From NCBI GenBank assembly GCA_050305135.1, contig JBNLET010000090.1:1-13212 (forward strand): a stretch of 13,212 nucleotides of DNA, read 5' to 3'. This document shows positions 1-6,737 of the stretch, piece after piece. The position numbers were made by a program, and so were the translations under genes. The DNA is from Cognatazoarcus sp050305135 (GTDB lineage: Bacteria > Pseudomonadota > Gammaproteobacteria > Burkholderiales > Rhodocyclaceae). The notes below the pieces were generated by a model, which was not told the DNA's origin, made no database searches, and was given only the letters and a program-made list of their open reading frames with translations. The number at the start of each line of letters is the position of its first letter. Within the stretch, counting starts at the first letter, position 1.

Positions 1-2167
1 AGTCGCTGCGCGCATCGAGCTGCTCGAGTGAATGGGGCGCGAGCCGGTTCTTCTGGTCCTGGAAGGCGACGATGAAGTCGCGACCGTCGAAGCTGATGGC
101 GGGCCGATACTGGTTGCCGAACCAGGGCGTGGCGTTGCCGACGTACTGCACGCCGGCGTCCGGATCGATCAGGAACAACTCCATGTCGTTTTCGACGAAC
201 ACGCCATCGATGTTCGGGGTGATCTCCCGCGACATCGCGAACAGCGCGTTGGTGCCGCTCGAAGCCAGCGCGATCTGGTGGATGGCGTTGCCGCCGCTGG
301 TGGACAGCCCACCGCCGATCGCGAACGGCGCGCCGGGCTGGCCGGCGGCGTCGACGAATACGCCGACCGTGGTGGCAGCCGAATTGTCGTGCGTGGCATT
401 GGTATGCCAGGCCGCCAGCCAGCGGCCGGCCAGCGTCGTGACGGCCGGCTCGCGGGCGAAGACCGTGAACGGGGCACTGGCGGTCGGGCCGAGCTCGATC
501 GGTGTCGCGTCGAGCACGGCACCGGTCGCGCCTCTGATCCTGGCGCCGATAGGGAAGATGTACTCGATCGTGAAGCCGAACTCGCGGCCCACGACCATGA
601 AGTCCTCGCCCAGCGCGGCGACGTCCACCGGTCCGAAGCCCGGGTTCATCACCAGGACCGGGCTGGCGTCGACCAGGATGCCCCCCTGCGTCATGCGCTG
701 CGCGACGATTCCGTCGGCCGTGTCCCAGCTCACCAGGTAGTAGGTGCCGTTCCAGGCCACGGCAGGCGAGCCCGGCCCGCCCTGCGTCGCACCGCGGTCG
801 AGCTCGACCGGCACGCCGGTGGCGATGCCGGCCGCGTCGAGCGGCTGCGCCAGCACGGCCACTTCGCCGGCGATGGCGCTGCGATAGACGAGCATGTAGC
901 CCGCGGCACCGGCCGCCAGATCGGTCCGGTTCTGCCGCGGCTGGCCGGTCGCGATGCCGCCTTGGGCGCGCAATTGATCGCTCGCGTCGACGGTGGCCCC
1001 GAACACGTCGTATTCGTTGCTGGCGTAGGCCGACCAGACGATCTGTACGCCGCCCGCGCCCGCCGCGGCCATCGGGCCGGCCATGGCGCCCGCGACCGGC
1101 GTGCCGCCCGGATTGGCGGGCTGACCGGACTCGTTGACCCGGGCGAGCTGCAGCGTGCCGCCGCTGGTCCAGCCGACGCGCCAGTCGAGTCCGTCCCAGG
1201 CGAGGCCGACGACGTTGCCTTGGGGCGACGCGCTGCCGGCCAGATCGACGCCTTCGCCGTCGAGCCGCGTGCCGTAGAGGTCGACTCGCGAGCCCATGAT
1301 GGTCTGCGTGAAGTCCGGGCGCTGTTGGTTCCAGGCCACGTAAAAGCCGCGCGCCATACCGGCCAGCGCCGACACGCTGACGCCGTCCAGCAGCGGGTGC
1401 GGCCAGGCGAGTTGCAGCAGCGATGCGTCGAACATCACCGCCCCGCTGCCGAGGCGGGTGGGGTAGGTCAGCAGATAGACGCCGCCGGCGCTCGCCAGCC
1501 GGATGCCCGCGCCGTAGATGTCCGCCTGCGGCACCAGCACGATGGTCGGTGGATCGAGCACCTCGCCCAGTTCGTTGACCCGCAGCGCGACCACGTCGCC
1601 GCCGGTGTCGTTGCCCTGCGCGGCGACGACCCAGCCCGCGCCGTCGGAGGCTACGGCGAACTGGCCCGCCGCCAGACCGTGCAGTGGAATCGGGACGTCG
1701 TCCAGTACCGTCCCGTCCGGCGCCAGGCGCACCGCTGCCAGCGACTGATCGTAGTAGTAGCCGGTGCCGCCGAGCGTCGTCGAGCGGAAAACCACCAGCC
1801 ACATGCTGCCGTTCCAGGCGACCTGCGGCGCGCTCTGGCTGCCGCGGGCGGCGCTGATGGCGATCGGTACGGCGTCGAGCGGCACGCCGGCAGCGTCGAG
1901 CCGCACGCCGTAGATGTCCGACGAGGTCTCGTACTCGTAGTAGACATAAGGGTTGGCGCGCTCGTCGGCCCACACCGCCAATTGCGCGGCCAGGCCGTCG
2001 ACCTGGCCGCTGGCGACCGCCGGCGACACCTGATCGCCGGCCGCGGCCGCGATCGCATCATCGCCGGGCAGGCCATGCTCGAAACCAGGAAGCTGCGCAA
2101 ATGCGGCCGTTCCAATCAGGCATGCCAGCCCGATCGCGAGCAGCCGCAGCAATATTCCCCTATTCAC
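1..2167 (-). CDS. Secreted protein of propeller-like repeats (C-terminus beyond window)
   Basis: An open frame of 722 codons runs without a stop from a GTG at 2167 to the left edge, so the 3' end is missing. GGGAGG at 2176-2181 lies 8 bases before the GTG and fixes the start. Residues 1-24 form a signal peptide (NRG, then a hydrophobic stretch, with AFA before Q25). The mature part repeats a strand-turn-strand unit about every 53 residues, with anchors such as PQVAWNGSMWLVVF (114), VASDGAGWVV (172), GLAWDGLDWRVGW (321), PAVAWNGTYYLVSW (468) and PAISFDGRDFIVAF (689). Between anchors come segments like IYGVRLDAAGVPLDAVPI (85). I count 13 anchors. This pattern is typical of secreted beta-propeller-like proteins of unknown role; no catalytic motif is visible. 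A C-terminal sorting or anchoring signal may lie outside the window. The function is not known. The long plus-strand frame over the same DNA is a GC-driven shadow. Confidence 0.85.
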   Translation of the reverse strand, partial: MNRGILLRLLAIGLACLIGTAAFAQLPGFEHGLPGDDAIAAAAGDQVSPAVASGQVDGLAAQLAVWADERANPYVYYEYETSSDIYGVRLDAAGVPLDAVPIAISAARGSQSAPQVAWNGSMWLVVFRSTTLGGTGYYYDQSLAAVRLAPDGTVLDDVPIPLHGLAAGQFAVASDGAGWVVAAQGNDTGGDVVALRVNELGEVLDPPTIVLVPQADIYGAGIRLASAGGVYLLTYPTRLGSGAVMFDASLLQLAWPHPLLDGVSVSALAGMARGFYVAWNQQRPDFTQTIMGSRVDLYGTRLDGEGVDLAGSASPQGNVVGLAWDGLDWRVGWTSGGTLQLARVNESGQPANPGGTPVAGAMAGPMAAAGAGGVQIVWSAYASNEYDVFGATVDASDQLRAQGGIATGQPRQNRTDLAAGAAGYMLVYRSAIAGEVAVLAQPLDAAGIATGVPVELDRGATQGGPGSPAVAWNGTYYLVSWDTADGIVAQRMTQGGILVDASPVLVMNPGFGPVDVAALGEDFMVVGREFGFTIEYIFPIGARIRGATGAVLDATPIELGPTASAPFTVFAREPAVTTLAGRWLAAWHTNATHDNSAATTVGVFVDAAGQPGAPFAIGGGLSTSGGNAIHQIALASSGTNALFAMSREITPNIDGVFVENDMELFLIDPDAGVQYVGNATPWFGNQYRPAISFDGRDFIVAFQDQKNRLAPHSLEQLDARSD

Positions 2168-2277
2168 GGTGTTTTCCTCCCGAAATCAGTTGGGCAAAGT
2201 CGTTGCGGGAGTCGGATCTTCGGCCCGCGCCGCCCGTTTATTTAGCCTACACGGAAGAAGTGGGCCGGCTTTAACGA

Positions 2278-2304
2278 AAATCAAAAGATTTCCTTCTTTG
2301 ATTT
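2278..2304. repeat. Inverted repeat in the 5' region of the minus-strand gene
   Basis: AAATCAAA (2278-2285) and TTTGATTT (2297-2304) are perfect inverted copies. GA/TC at 2287-2288 and 2295-2296 extend the stem to 10 pairs with one bulged A, leaving a six-base loop. It lies about 110 bases upstream of the GTG at 2167. It could be an operator or a 5'-UTR hairpin; it has no GC-rich core or T-tract, so an intrinsic terminator is unlikely. Confidence 0.4.
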
Positions 2305-2390
2305 GAACGGGTTGGGTGATTTCGCGCAGTCCGCCTGATGAAATGATCCGGAATTTGATTGGGTTGGCAGTAACTGGTTGACTGTAAAAA

Positions 2391-2411
2391 GAATATATAA
2401 ATTGGATATTC
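2391..2411. repeat. AT-rich inverted repeat, possible operator
   Basis: GAATAT (2391-2396) and ATATTC (2406-2411) are inverted arms around a nine-base AT-rich centre, inside the AT-rich part of the divergent region. The spacing suits a dimeric regulator or the AT-rich core of a promoter. No regulator is identifiable. Confidence 0.25.
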
Positions 2412-2701
2412 CTGCAATGAAGGATCCGGGCGCGGCACATATTCGATTGAAACATTCTTAAGGTTATTAAGTGTCGGGTGGTGTGCCCCATTTTTTCGCC
2501 GCGCCGGCAATACGGGCGGCGATGCCGGCCGTGCAAGCGTCGTGCGGGGGAAGCGGTTGCGCGGCCTCGGGCCATGCTCGGGAGGATCGGACCATCCTGC
2601 CCCGCGCCGAGCACGGTCGGCGGTGGGGCGGGCCCGCGTCGTGGGCGTCGAGGGAGGCCGGCGGAAGCCCGCGCGCGGAGTCGGCCGCGCGACCCGACGG
2701 G

Positions 2702-2707
2702 TATACA
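2702..2707 (+). promoter_or_regulatory. Possible -10 element (TATACA)
   Basis: TATACA lies 68 bases before the ATG at 2775 in otherwise very GC-rich DNA. No good -35 hexamer is present 16-18 bases upstream, so this is only a candidate sigma-70-type -10 for the 471-aa gene. Confidence 0.2.
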
Positions 2708-2774
2708 CTTGGCCGTCACTCCGATGGGCAGGCGCCCGCCCCCGCCACAATCACGATTCTCCCGAGGACAATCC

Positions 2775-4190
2775 ATGCGCAAGCGCGACAGCTCGCTCAC
2801 GACCGACCAGAAGGCCCTCGCCATCAACCTCGACAAGTTCAAGTACGGCTCGATCGTCGAGATCGGCGCCGGCCAGGAGGTGGCGCGGCGTTTCTTCTCG
2901 GTCGGCGCGGCGGCCGGCACGATCGCCAAGACCATGTCGGCCTACGATATGGCGGTCAGCGACAGCATATACGGCCACGTGGACCGCTACGTCAGCCGCG
3001 CCCGGCTGCTGCAGATGCTGGACAAGGAGTTCCAGCAGGTGGTGGAGCGGCTGACCGAGGTGCGGGCCCGCAATACCACCTACTTCGCCTATGCGGCCAC
3101 CGTCACTGCGCGCAGCTTCACGCAGAAGAACGAGTGCCACGGCTGGGTCGGCATCCGGCTGCAGCTGCACCCGGGCGCCGAGCCGAGCGACGTGGTCATG
3201 CACGTGCGCATGCTCGACCACGACAACGCCCAGCAGTCCGAGGCGCTCGGCATCCTCGGCGTGAACCTGATCCACGGCGCGTTCAACTACTTCCAAAACC
3301 CCGCGTGGGTCGTCGAGGCGCTGGCGGACGGCCTCGGCTCCGATCGCATCGAGGTGGACCTGATCCATTTCTCCGGCCCGTATTTCGCTGAGGTCGAGAA
3401 CCGCCTGATGAACCTCCACCTGATCCGCAGCTGGCTGACGCGCGCGGTGGTGTTCAATCCGTCCGGCGAGGTGGTGGTGCCGGGCGAACTTTTCTACCGC
3501 AAGCCGGTGATGGTGATGCGCGGCAACTTCAAGCCGGTGACGCTGGTAAACGTGGACATGATGAGCGCCGGCCTGAAGCAGTTCAGCCAGCTCGCCGCGG
3601 TGGAGGAGAAGGAGATCGTCTCGCTGGCCGAGATCACGATGAACTCGCTGACCAGCGGCGACAACGTGGACGGTGCCGACTTCCTGGCCCGCATCGACCT
3701 GCTCGCCTCGCAGGGCTACACGGTGATGATCTCGGACTACGTGCGCTACTTCCGGCTGCGCGCCTACCTGCGGCGCTACACGCTGAAACCGATCGGCATC
3801 GTGCTGTCGGTGCGCGACTTTGCCTTCCTGTTCGACGAGAAGTACTACGAGGGCCTGGAGGGCGGCATCCTGGAAGCGTTCGGCAAGCTGTTCCCGGACA
3901 ACACGCACGTTTATGTCTATCCGTCCCGCCCGCGCAAGGACGGCGACGCCGCGCTGGTGACGCTGGACAACGTGCAGGTGCCCGCGAACCTCTTGCACCT
4001 GCTGGCGCACCTGAAGGAAAACGACAAACTGCTGGCGGTCCGGCCCCACGACGATGGCCACCTCCACATCGACGTCACCGAAGTGCTGGCTGGCCTGCGC
4101 CGCGGACGCGGGCAGTGGGAGGAGGACGTGCCGGAGGCGGTGGCGGCGCGCATCGTCGAGTCGCGGCTGCTCGGCTTCGATACCGAGTGA
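2775..4190 (+). CDS. Conserved 471-aa protein of unknown function
   Basis: The ATG at 2775 is preceded by GAGGA (2764-2768) with a 6-base gap; the frame is open 99 codons further upstream but that part looks non-coding. There is no signal peptide or membrane segment, so the product is probably cytoplasmic. From memory it belongs to a widespread bacterial family of about 470-490 residues with highly conserved stretches: LTTDQKALAINLD (8-20), EIGAGQEVARRFF (29-41), AGTIAKTMSAYD (47-58), NECHGWVGIRLQ (119-130), QQSEALGILGVNLIHGAF, FDEKYYEGLEGGILEAFGKL and HVYVYPSRP. Members are often labelled TonB-dependent receptor or nicotinate-nucleotide adenylyltransferase in databases; neither fits, because there is no barrel, plug, export signal or HxGH nucleotidyltransferase motif. 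The conserved Glu, Cys-His and Asp/Tyr residues suggest an enzyme, but no reaction can be assigned. A decayed copy of its 3' end lies at about 5444-5514. Confidence 0.9.
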   Translation: MRKRDSSLTTDQKALAINLDKFKYGSIVEIGAGQEVARRFFSVGAAAGTIAKTMSAYDMAVSDSIYGHVDRYVSRARLLQMLDKEFQQVVERLTEVRARNTTYFAYAATVTARSFTQKNECHGWVGIRLQLHPGAEPSDVVMHVRMLDHDNAQQSEALGILGVNLIHGAFNYFQNPAWVVEALADGLGSDRIEVDLIHFSGPYFAEVENRLMNLHLIRSWLTRAVVFNPSGEVVVPGELFYRKPVMVMRGNFKPVTLVNVDMMSAGLKQFSQLAAVEEKEIVSLAEITMNSLTSGDNVDGADFLARIDLLASQGYTVMISDYVRYFRLRAYLRRYTLKPIGIVLSVRDFAFLFDEKYYEGLEGGILEAFGKLFPDNTHVYVYPSRPRKDGDAALVTLDNVQVPANLLHLLAHLKENDKLLAVRPHDDGHLHIDVTEVLAGLRRGRGQWEEDVPEAVAARIVESRLLGFDTE

Positions 4191-4443
4191 GGCGGGACGG
4201 AGAAGCCGCCGGATGGTGCGGCTGGCTGCGCATCGTCTTCAATGGCGGGGATCGGGATCCGGCGGGCGGTCGACGACGGCTCCATCGCGGTGCGTCGCCC
4301 CGATGCCCGCGCCCCGCGCCCGGAGCCGAGGAGCAAGTGCCGGTGCCGACGGCGCGAACGGTAATGTCGGCGGCTCGGCACTCGAGGACCGGCTTGCCGG
4401 CCATCCGCCGCCGAGGGCGCGCAGGGCTGGGCCTCGAAACGGT

Positions 4444-4478
4444 GGCGGCCTTCGCGTCGCCTTGGCAGCGAGGCCGCC
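4444..4478. repeat. GC-rich hairpin (possible terminator-like structure)
   Basis: GGCGGCCTTCGC (4444-4455) and GCGAGGCCGCC (4468-4478) pair over 11 bases with one bulged T around a 12-base loop. No T-tract follows. It could stop or stabilise the transcript of the 471-aa gene before the next promoter, but it sits 250 bases after that stop codon. Confidence 0.3.
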
Positions 4479-4522
4479 CGACACGGGATGACGGATCGGT
4501 TCGCGCGCCGACCGGTGCATGC

Positions 4523-4540
4523 TGTCGGAATATTTTACGA
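4523..4540 (+). promoter_or_regulatory. Candidate activator site upstream of the sigma-54 promoter
   Basis: TGTCGGAATATTTTACGA stands at the GC-to-AT transition, about 65-85 bases before the -24 element, with TCG/CGA ends around an AATATT core. Position and composition suit an enhancer for a sigma-54 activator such as the PrsR-type regulators linked to exosortase systems, but I do not know a consensus that proves it. Confidence 0.25.
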
Positions 4541-4570
4541 TGGCCCGATCTTTTGTGAGTACGTTCAGAT

Positions 4571-4583
4571 TAAGTAATTGATA
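4571..4583 (-). promoter_or_regulatory. IHF-binding consensus match
   Basis: Read on the minus strand, 4583-4571 gives TATCAATTACTTA, an exact match to the IHF consensus WATCAANNNNTTR. It lies between the candidate activator site and the -24/-12 element, where DNA bending by IHF helps many sigma-54 promoters. A 13-base degenerate match in AT-rich DNA can occur by chance. Confidence 0.45.
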
Positions 4584-4603
4584 ATTAATGAGGTTGTGCC
4601 CGG

Positions 4604-4620
4604 TTGGTGTGCATCTTGCT
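4604..4620 (+). promoter_or_regulatory. Sigma-54 (RpoN) -24/-12 promoter candidate
   Basis: TTGGTGTGCATCTTGCT has GG at 4606-4607 and GC at 4618-4619 with exactly 10 bases between. It follows the pattern TTGGCACG-N4-TTGCW apart from TGT in place of CAC. Transcription would start near 4631, about 60 bases before the ATG at 4693. PEP-CTERM genes in exosortase-bearing betaproteobacteria are known to be controlled by PrsK/PrsR and RpoN, so context supports it. Confidence 0.55.
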
Positions 4621-4692
4621 ATGCCCCGCCGAAGCATGGTGTCATTTGGCCATGCCAGGGTGCTAAGAAAATTCGATTGCAGGGAGCTGAAC

Positions 4693-5412
4693 ATGCTGAA
4701 GGGAATTGGGCGGAAGGCCGTCGCCGTTTCGCTATTTGCTGCATTGGCGGCGCCGGTATCCGCGGCGCCCATCCAACTCATCACCAATGGAGATTTCGAG
4801 ACGGGCTCGCTCGCCGGCTGGACCGTGACCAATGCATCGGACGGAGATTTCGTCTTCGACCAGCCGGGCACCACGACACCGATTTCGGGCCACGCCACGA
4901 CTGCCACGGCTGCCAACGGACGGGGATACGCGGTCACCGACCAGAACGGCTCTGGCATCCATGCGCTGAGCCAGGCCTTTTCGCTCGGCGCGTCCAGTTC
5001 GGTCATCCTCAGCTTCGACATGTTCGTGAATGACTGGGATTCCGGGCCTCTGTGCGCAAATGGTCTGAGCATTTCGTCGGGCGCTGTGCAGTGCGGGCGT
5101 GTCGACATCGTTTCCACCGCCGCAGGCCCGTTCGACACGGGGGCGGGCGTGCTGGCAAACCTCTACCTGGGAGTGGACCCCGATCCCGATCCGAACGGGT
5201 TTGCGTCCTACCTGTTCGACATCACGTCGATCGTCGGCGGTGGCGGCTCGTATGTGCTGCGCTTTGCGGAAGCCGACAATCAGTTCTACTTCAACATGGG
5301 CGTCGACAACGTGAGCATCGTTGCGAACTCCGTACCGGCTCCGGCTACGCTGCTGCTCGCGGCCACCGGGTTGCTGGCGCTCGGCCGCAGCAGGTTCGAG
5401 GGCCGCAAGTAG
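4693..5412 (+). CDS. PEP-CTERM sorting-domain protein, exported
   Basis: The 239-aa product starts at the ATG at 4693, six bases after AGGGAG (4681-4686); the frame is open upstream, but only this start puts the signal peptide (residues 1-25: positive MLKGIGRK, hydrophobic core, VSAA) at the N-terminus. The mature protein begins with NGDFETGSLAGWTV, a beginning common in PEP-CTERM proteins and reminiscent of carbohydrate-binding beta-sandwich modules. Two cysteines (CANG and VQCGR) could form a disulfide. The C-terminus has the tripartite sorting signal: VPAPATL (a VPEP variant), a hydrophobic helix LLLAATGLLALG and a basic tail RSRFEGRK. The family is exported, cleaved and anchored or released by an exosortase, usually with exopolysaccharide or floc formation. 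No exosortase gene is in the window. Regulation is probably by the sigma-54 promoter upstream. Confidence 0.92.
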   Translation: MLKGIGRKAVAVSLFAALAAPVSAAPIQLITNGDFETGSLAGWTVTNASDGDFVFDQPGTTTPISGHATTATAANGRGYAVTDQNGSGIHALSQAFSLGASSSVILSFDMFVNDWDSGPLCANGLSISSGAVQCGRVDIVSTAAGPFDTGAGVLANLYLGVDPDPDPNGFASYLFDITSIVGGGGSYVLRFAEADNQFYFNMGVDNVSIVANSVPAPATLLLAATGLLALGRSRFEGRK

Positions 5413-5443
5413 GCCCGAGCCGCAGCGGCGACAGCCCCCCCTT

Positions 5444-5514
5444 CACATCGACGCCACCAAAGTGTCCACCGGCCTGCACCGCCGCAGGGCTCGGTGAGCG
5501 GGGGCGTGCCCGGC
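5444..5514 (+). pseudogene. Decayed copy of the 3' end of the 471-aa gene
   Basis: Bases 5444-5484 match 4065-4105 inside the 471-aa gene at 31 of 41 positions by eye, without gaps. In frame it reads HIDATKVSTGLHRRRAR then a stop at 5495, against HIDVTEVLAGLRRGRG in the intact gene. Weaker similarity with small gaps continues to about 5514 (GTG...CGTGCC...GGCGGCG against 4113-4150). There is no start codon or remaining gene body, so it is a relic of a second copy or of an imperfect duplication. It directly follows the PEP-CTERM gene, which is therefore bracketed by direct repeats. Confidence 0.6.
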
Positions 5515-5546
5515 GGCGCGGAACACCTTTCACGGTGCTCCGCGCC
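5515..5546 (-). terminator. Hairpin terminator downstream of the MscS gene
   Basis: GGCGCGGAACACC (5515-5527) and GGTGCTCCGCGCC (5534-5546) form a 13-pair stem with a six-base loop. In the minus-strand RNA the only non-Watson-Crick position is a G-U pair and the loop is GUGAAA; in the plus-strand RNA the same position is an A-C mismatch. It lies 8 bases past the MscS stop codon. No long U-tract follows, so Rho-independent function is uncertain, but it separates the convergent PEP-CTERM and MscS genes. Confidence 0.6.
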
Positions 5547-5553
5547 TGCTTGT

Positions 5554-6384
5554 TCAGGCCGCCTGGCTGGTGGGATGGAGATGCACGTCGCGTTGCGGGA
5601 ACGGAATCGTGATGCCCTCGCGGTCGAAAGCGAGTTTCACCTGCTCCATCGTGCCGAAATAGACGTCCCAGTAATGCTCCGAGCGGCACCACGGCCGTAC
5701 TAGGAAGTTGATCGAGCTGTCGGCGTGCTCGGACACGTAGATGTCCGGTGCCGGATCCTCGAGCACCAGCGCGTTCGCATCGAGCACGTTTTTGAGGATC
5801 TGCTTCGCCTTCAGGATGTCGTCCTCGTAGCTGATGCCGAAGGTGAGATCGACGCGGCGGGTTTCCTCGACGAAGAGATTCTTCACGCAGCCGTTGGAAA
5901 GGGAGGCGTTGGGAATGATCACCCGCTGGTTGTCCATCGTCGTCAGGATCGTATTGAAGATCTGGATCTGGCGCACCCGCCCGACATGGCCTTCGGCTTC
6001 GATCACGTCACCGACGCGAAATGGACGGAAGAAGAGGATCAGGACGCCGCCGGCGAAATTGGCGAGACTGCCTTGCAGCGCCAGGCCGACGGCAAGTCCT
6101 GCCGCACCCAGCATTGCGATCAGCGAGGCGGTTTCGACGCCCACCATCGAGGCGACGATCACCAGCAGCACGACTTTCAACGCGATGCCGATGAAATTGC
6201 TCAGGAAGCCTGCCAGCGTCGGTTCGATTTCCGCCCGCTTCATGGCTCGCGCCATCACCCTGAGCAGCCGCGCCACCAGCCACCATCCGACGACGAGGAC
6301 CATCAGCGCAAGCAGCAGCTTGGAGCCGTATTGAACGGCCAGTGCAACCAGTTGGTCGAGATATTTTTCGAGATTGTTGCTCAT
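5554..6384 (-). CDS. mscS: MscS-family small-conductance mechanosensitive channel
   Basis: The 276-aa product is close in length to E. coli MscS (286). It has an N-terminal helix TM1 (about 21-41), TM2 (63-83) and the pore helix TM3 with the hallmark GAAGLAVGLALQGSLANFAGG (93-113), followed by FRPFRVGDVIEAEGHVGRV, the start of the cytoplasmic beta domain, with IIPNASLSNG and a C-terminal alpha/beta part ending IPFPQRDVHLHP. The Gly/Ala-packed TM3 is what lines and gates the heptameric pore in the inner membrane, opening on hypo-osmotic shock. A GTG at 6387 directly precedes the ATG at 6384; I chose the ATG because a G-run (6390-6396) lies 5 bases before it. The gene stands alone, convergent to the PEP-CTERM gene and divergent from the exported-protein cluster. 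Confidence 0.95.
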   Translation of the reverse strand: MSNNLEKYLDQLVALAVQYGSKLLLALMVLVVGWWLVARLLRVMARAMKRAEIEPTLAGFLSNFIGIALKVVLLVIVASMVGVETASLIAMLGAAGLAVGLALQGSLANFAGGVLILFFRPFRVGDVIEAEGHVGRVRQIQIFNTILTTMDNQRVIIPNASLSNGCVKNLFVEETRRVDLTFGISYEDDILKAKQILKNVLDANALVLEDPAPDIYVSEHADSSINFLVRPWCRSEHYWDVYFGTMEQVKLAFDREGITIPFPQRDVHLHPTSQAA

Positions 6385-6737
6385 CACGGCCCCCCCGCCA
6401 TTTCCGGCTACGAATCATTCGCTTGCGTGGTGCAAACGGCTCTTCGCGTAGCAGGATAGCATGCGAATCCCGGCCGGCCGGGCTGCAACGGGCAGATCGA
6501 GCTTGAACTCCCGCCGGATCCCGTGGCGGTGGCCATGCCGTCTCGAGGCACCGCCGGCAGCGGGACTGCGGGCACCGAGTCCGCAGGCCGACGGGACGGC
6601 GGGCAAGGAGCGGCCGCGCCGAGCGTCGCATGCGCGGCATTTACAGTTGTGTCCCGATGTTTCGCTCCGGAATTCCTGCTGCACGGCCCCCGTCCCACGA
6701 AATACGAAGCTGGTGTCCCGCGCGGGAGGATGACGCC
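6385..6737. other. Divergent intergenic region
   Basis: This stretch separates the MscS gene and the three-gene exported-protein cluster. No credible gene is present. TCCCGCGCGGGA (6716-6727) is a perfect 12-base palindrome overlapping the ribosome-binding site of the gene at 6738. No -35/-10 pair is convincing in either direction. Confidence 0.4.

Larger units (their letters stand above)
2168..2774. other. Divergent intergenic region, AT-rich then GC-rich
   Basis: This 607-base stretch separates the divergent secreted-protein gene (minus) and the 471-aa gene (plus). Bases of about 2225-2475 are far more AT-rich than the surroundings and contain two inverted repeats (listed separately), so they probably hold the minus-strand promoter and operators. 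Bases 2476-2774 are GC-rich; they can be read as an N-terminal extension of the plus gene, but composition and the ribosome-binding site at 2764 argue against that. No convincing -35/-10 pair was found. Confidence 0.5.
4191..4692. other. Gene-free region ending in a regulated promoter
   Basis: No credible gene is seen on either strand; open frames here are short continuations or shadows with no homology that I recognise. Bases 4191-4520 are GC-rich with one strong hairpin (4444-4478). Bases 4521-4625 turn AT-rich and hold the sigma-54-like promoter parts of the PEP-CTERM gene, listed separately. Confidence 0.5.

Noticed and set aside
32..2245. 737-codon open frame on the plus strand
   Set aside because: It is antisense to the minus-strand repeat protein, which has a signal peptide, a ribosome-binding site and regular repeats. 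The plus reading is Arg/Gly/Ala-rich with no domain and is a by-product of GC-rich codon use.
2466..2500. GTGTCGGGTGGTGTGCCCC as a sigma-54 promoter
   Set aside because: TGG is present but no GC occurs 10 bases after the GG, so the -12 element is missing.
2478..2774. 99-codon upstream extension of the 471-aa gene
   Set aside because: The extra residues are low-complexity Arg/Pro/Gly, while the family begins near LTTDQKALAINLD and a good ribosome-binding site precedes the ATG at 2775.
2751..4067. 438-codon minus-strand frame
   Set aside because: It mirrors the well-conserved 471-aa gene and is Val/His/Arg-rich without motifs.
4239..5138. 299-codon minus-strand frame across the promoter and PEP-CTERM gene
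   Set aside because: It lies antisense to a clear PEP-CTERM gene and its regulatory region, and has no domain or ribosome-binding site.
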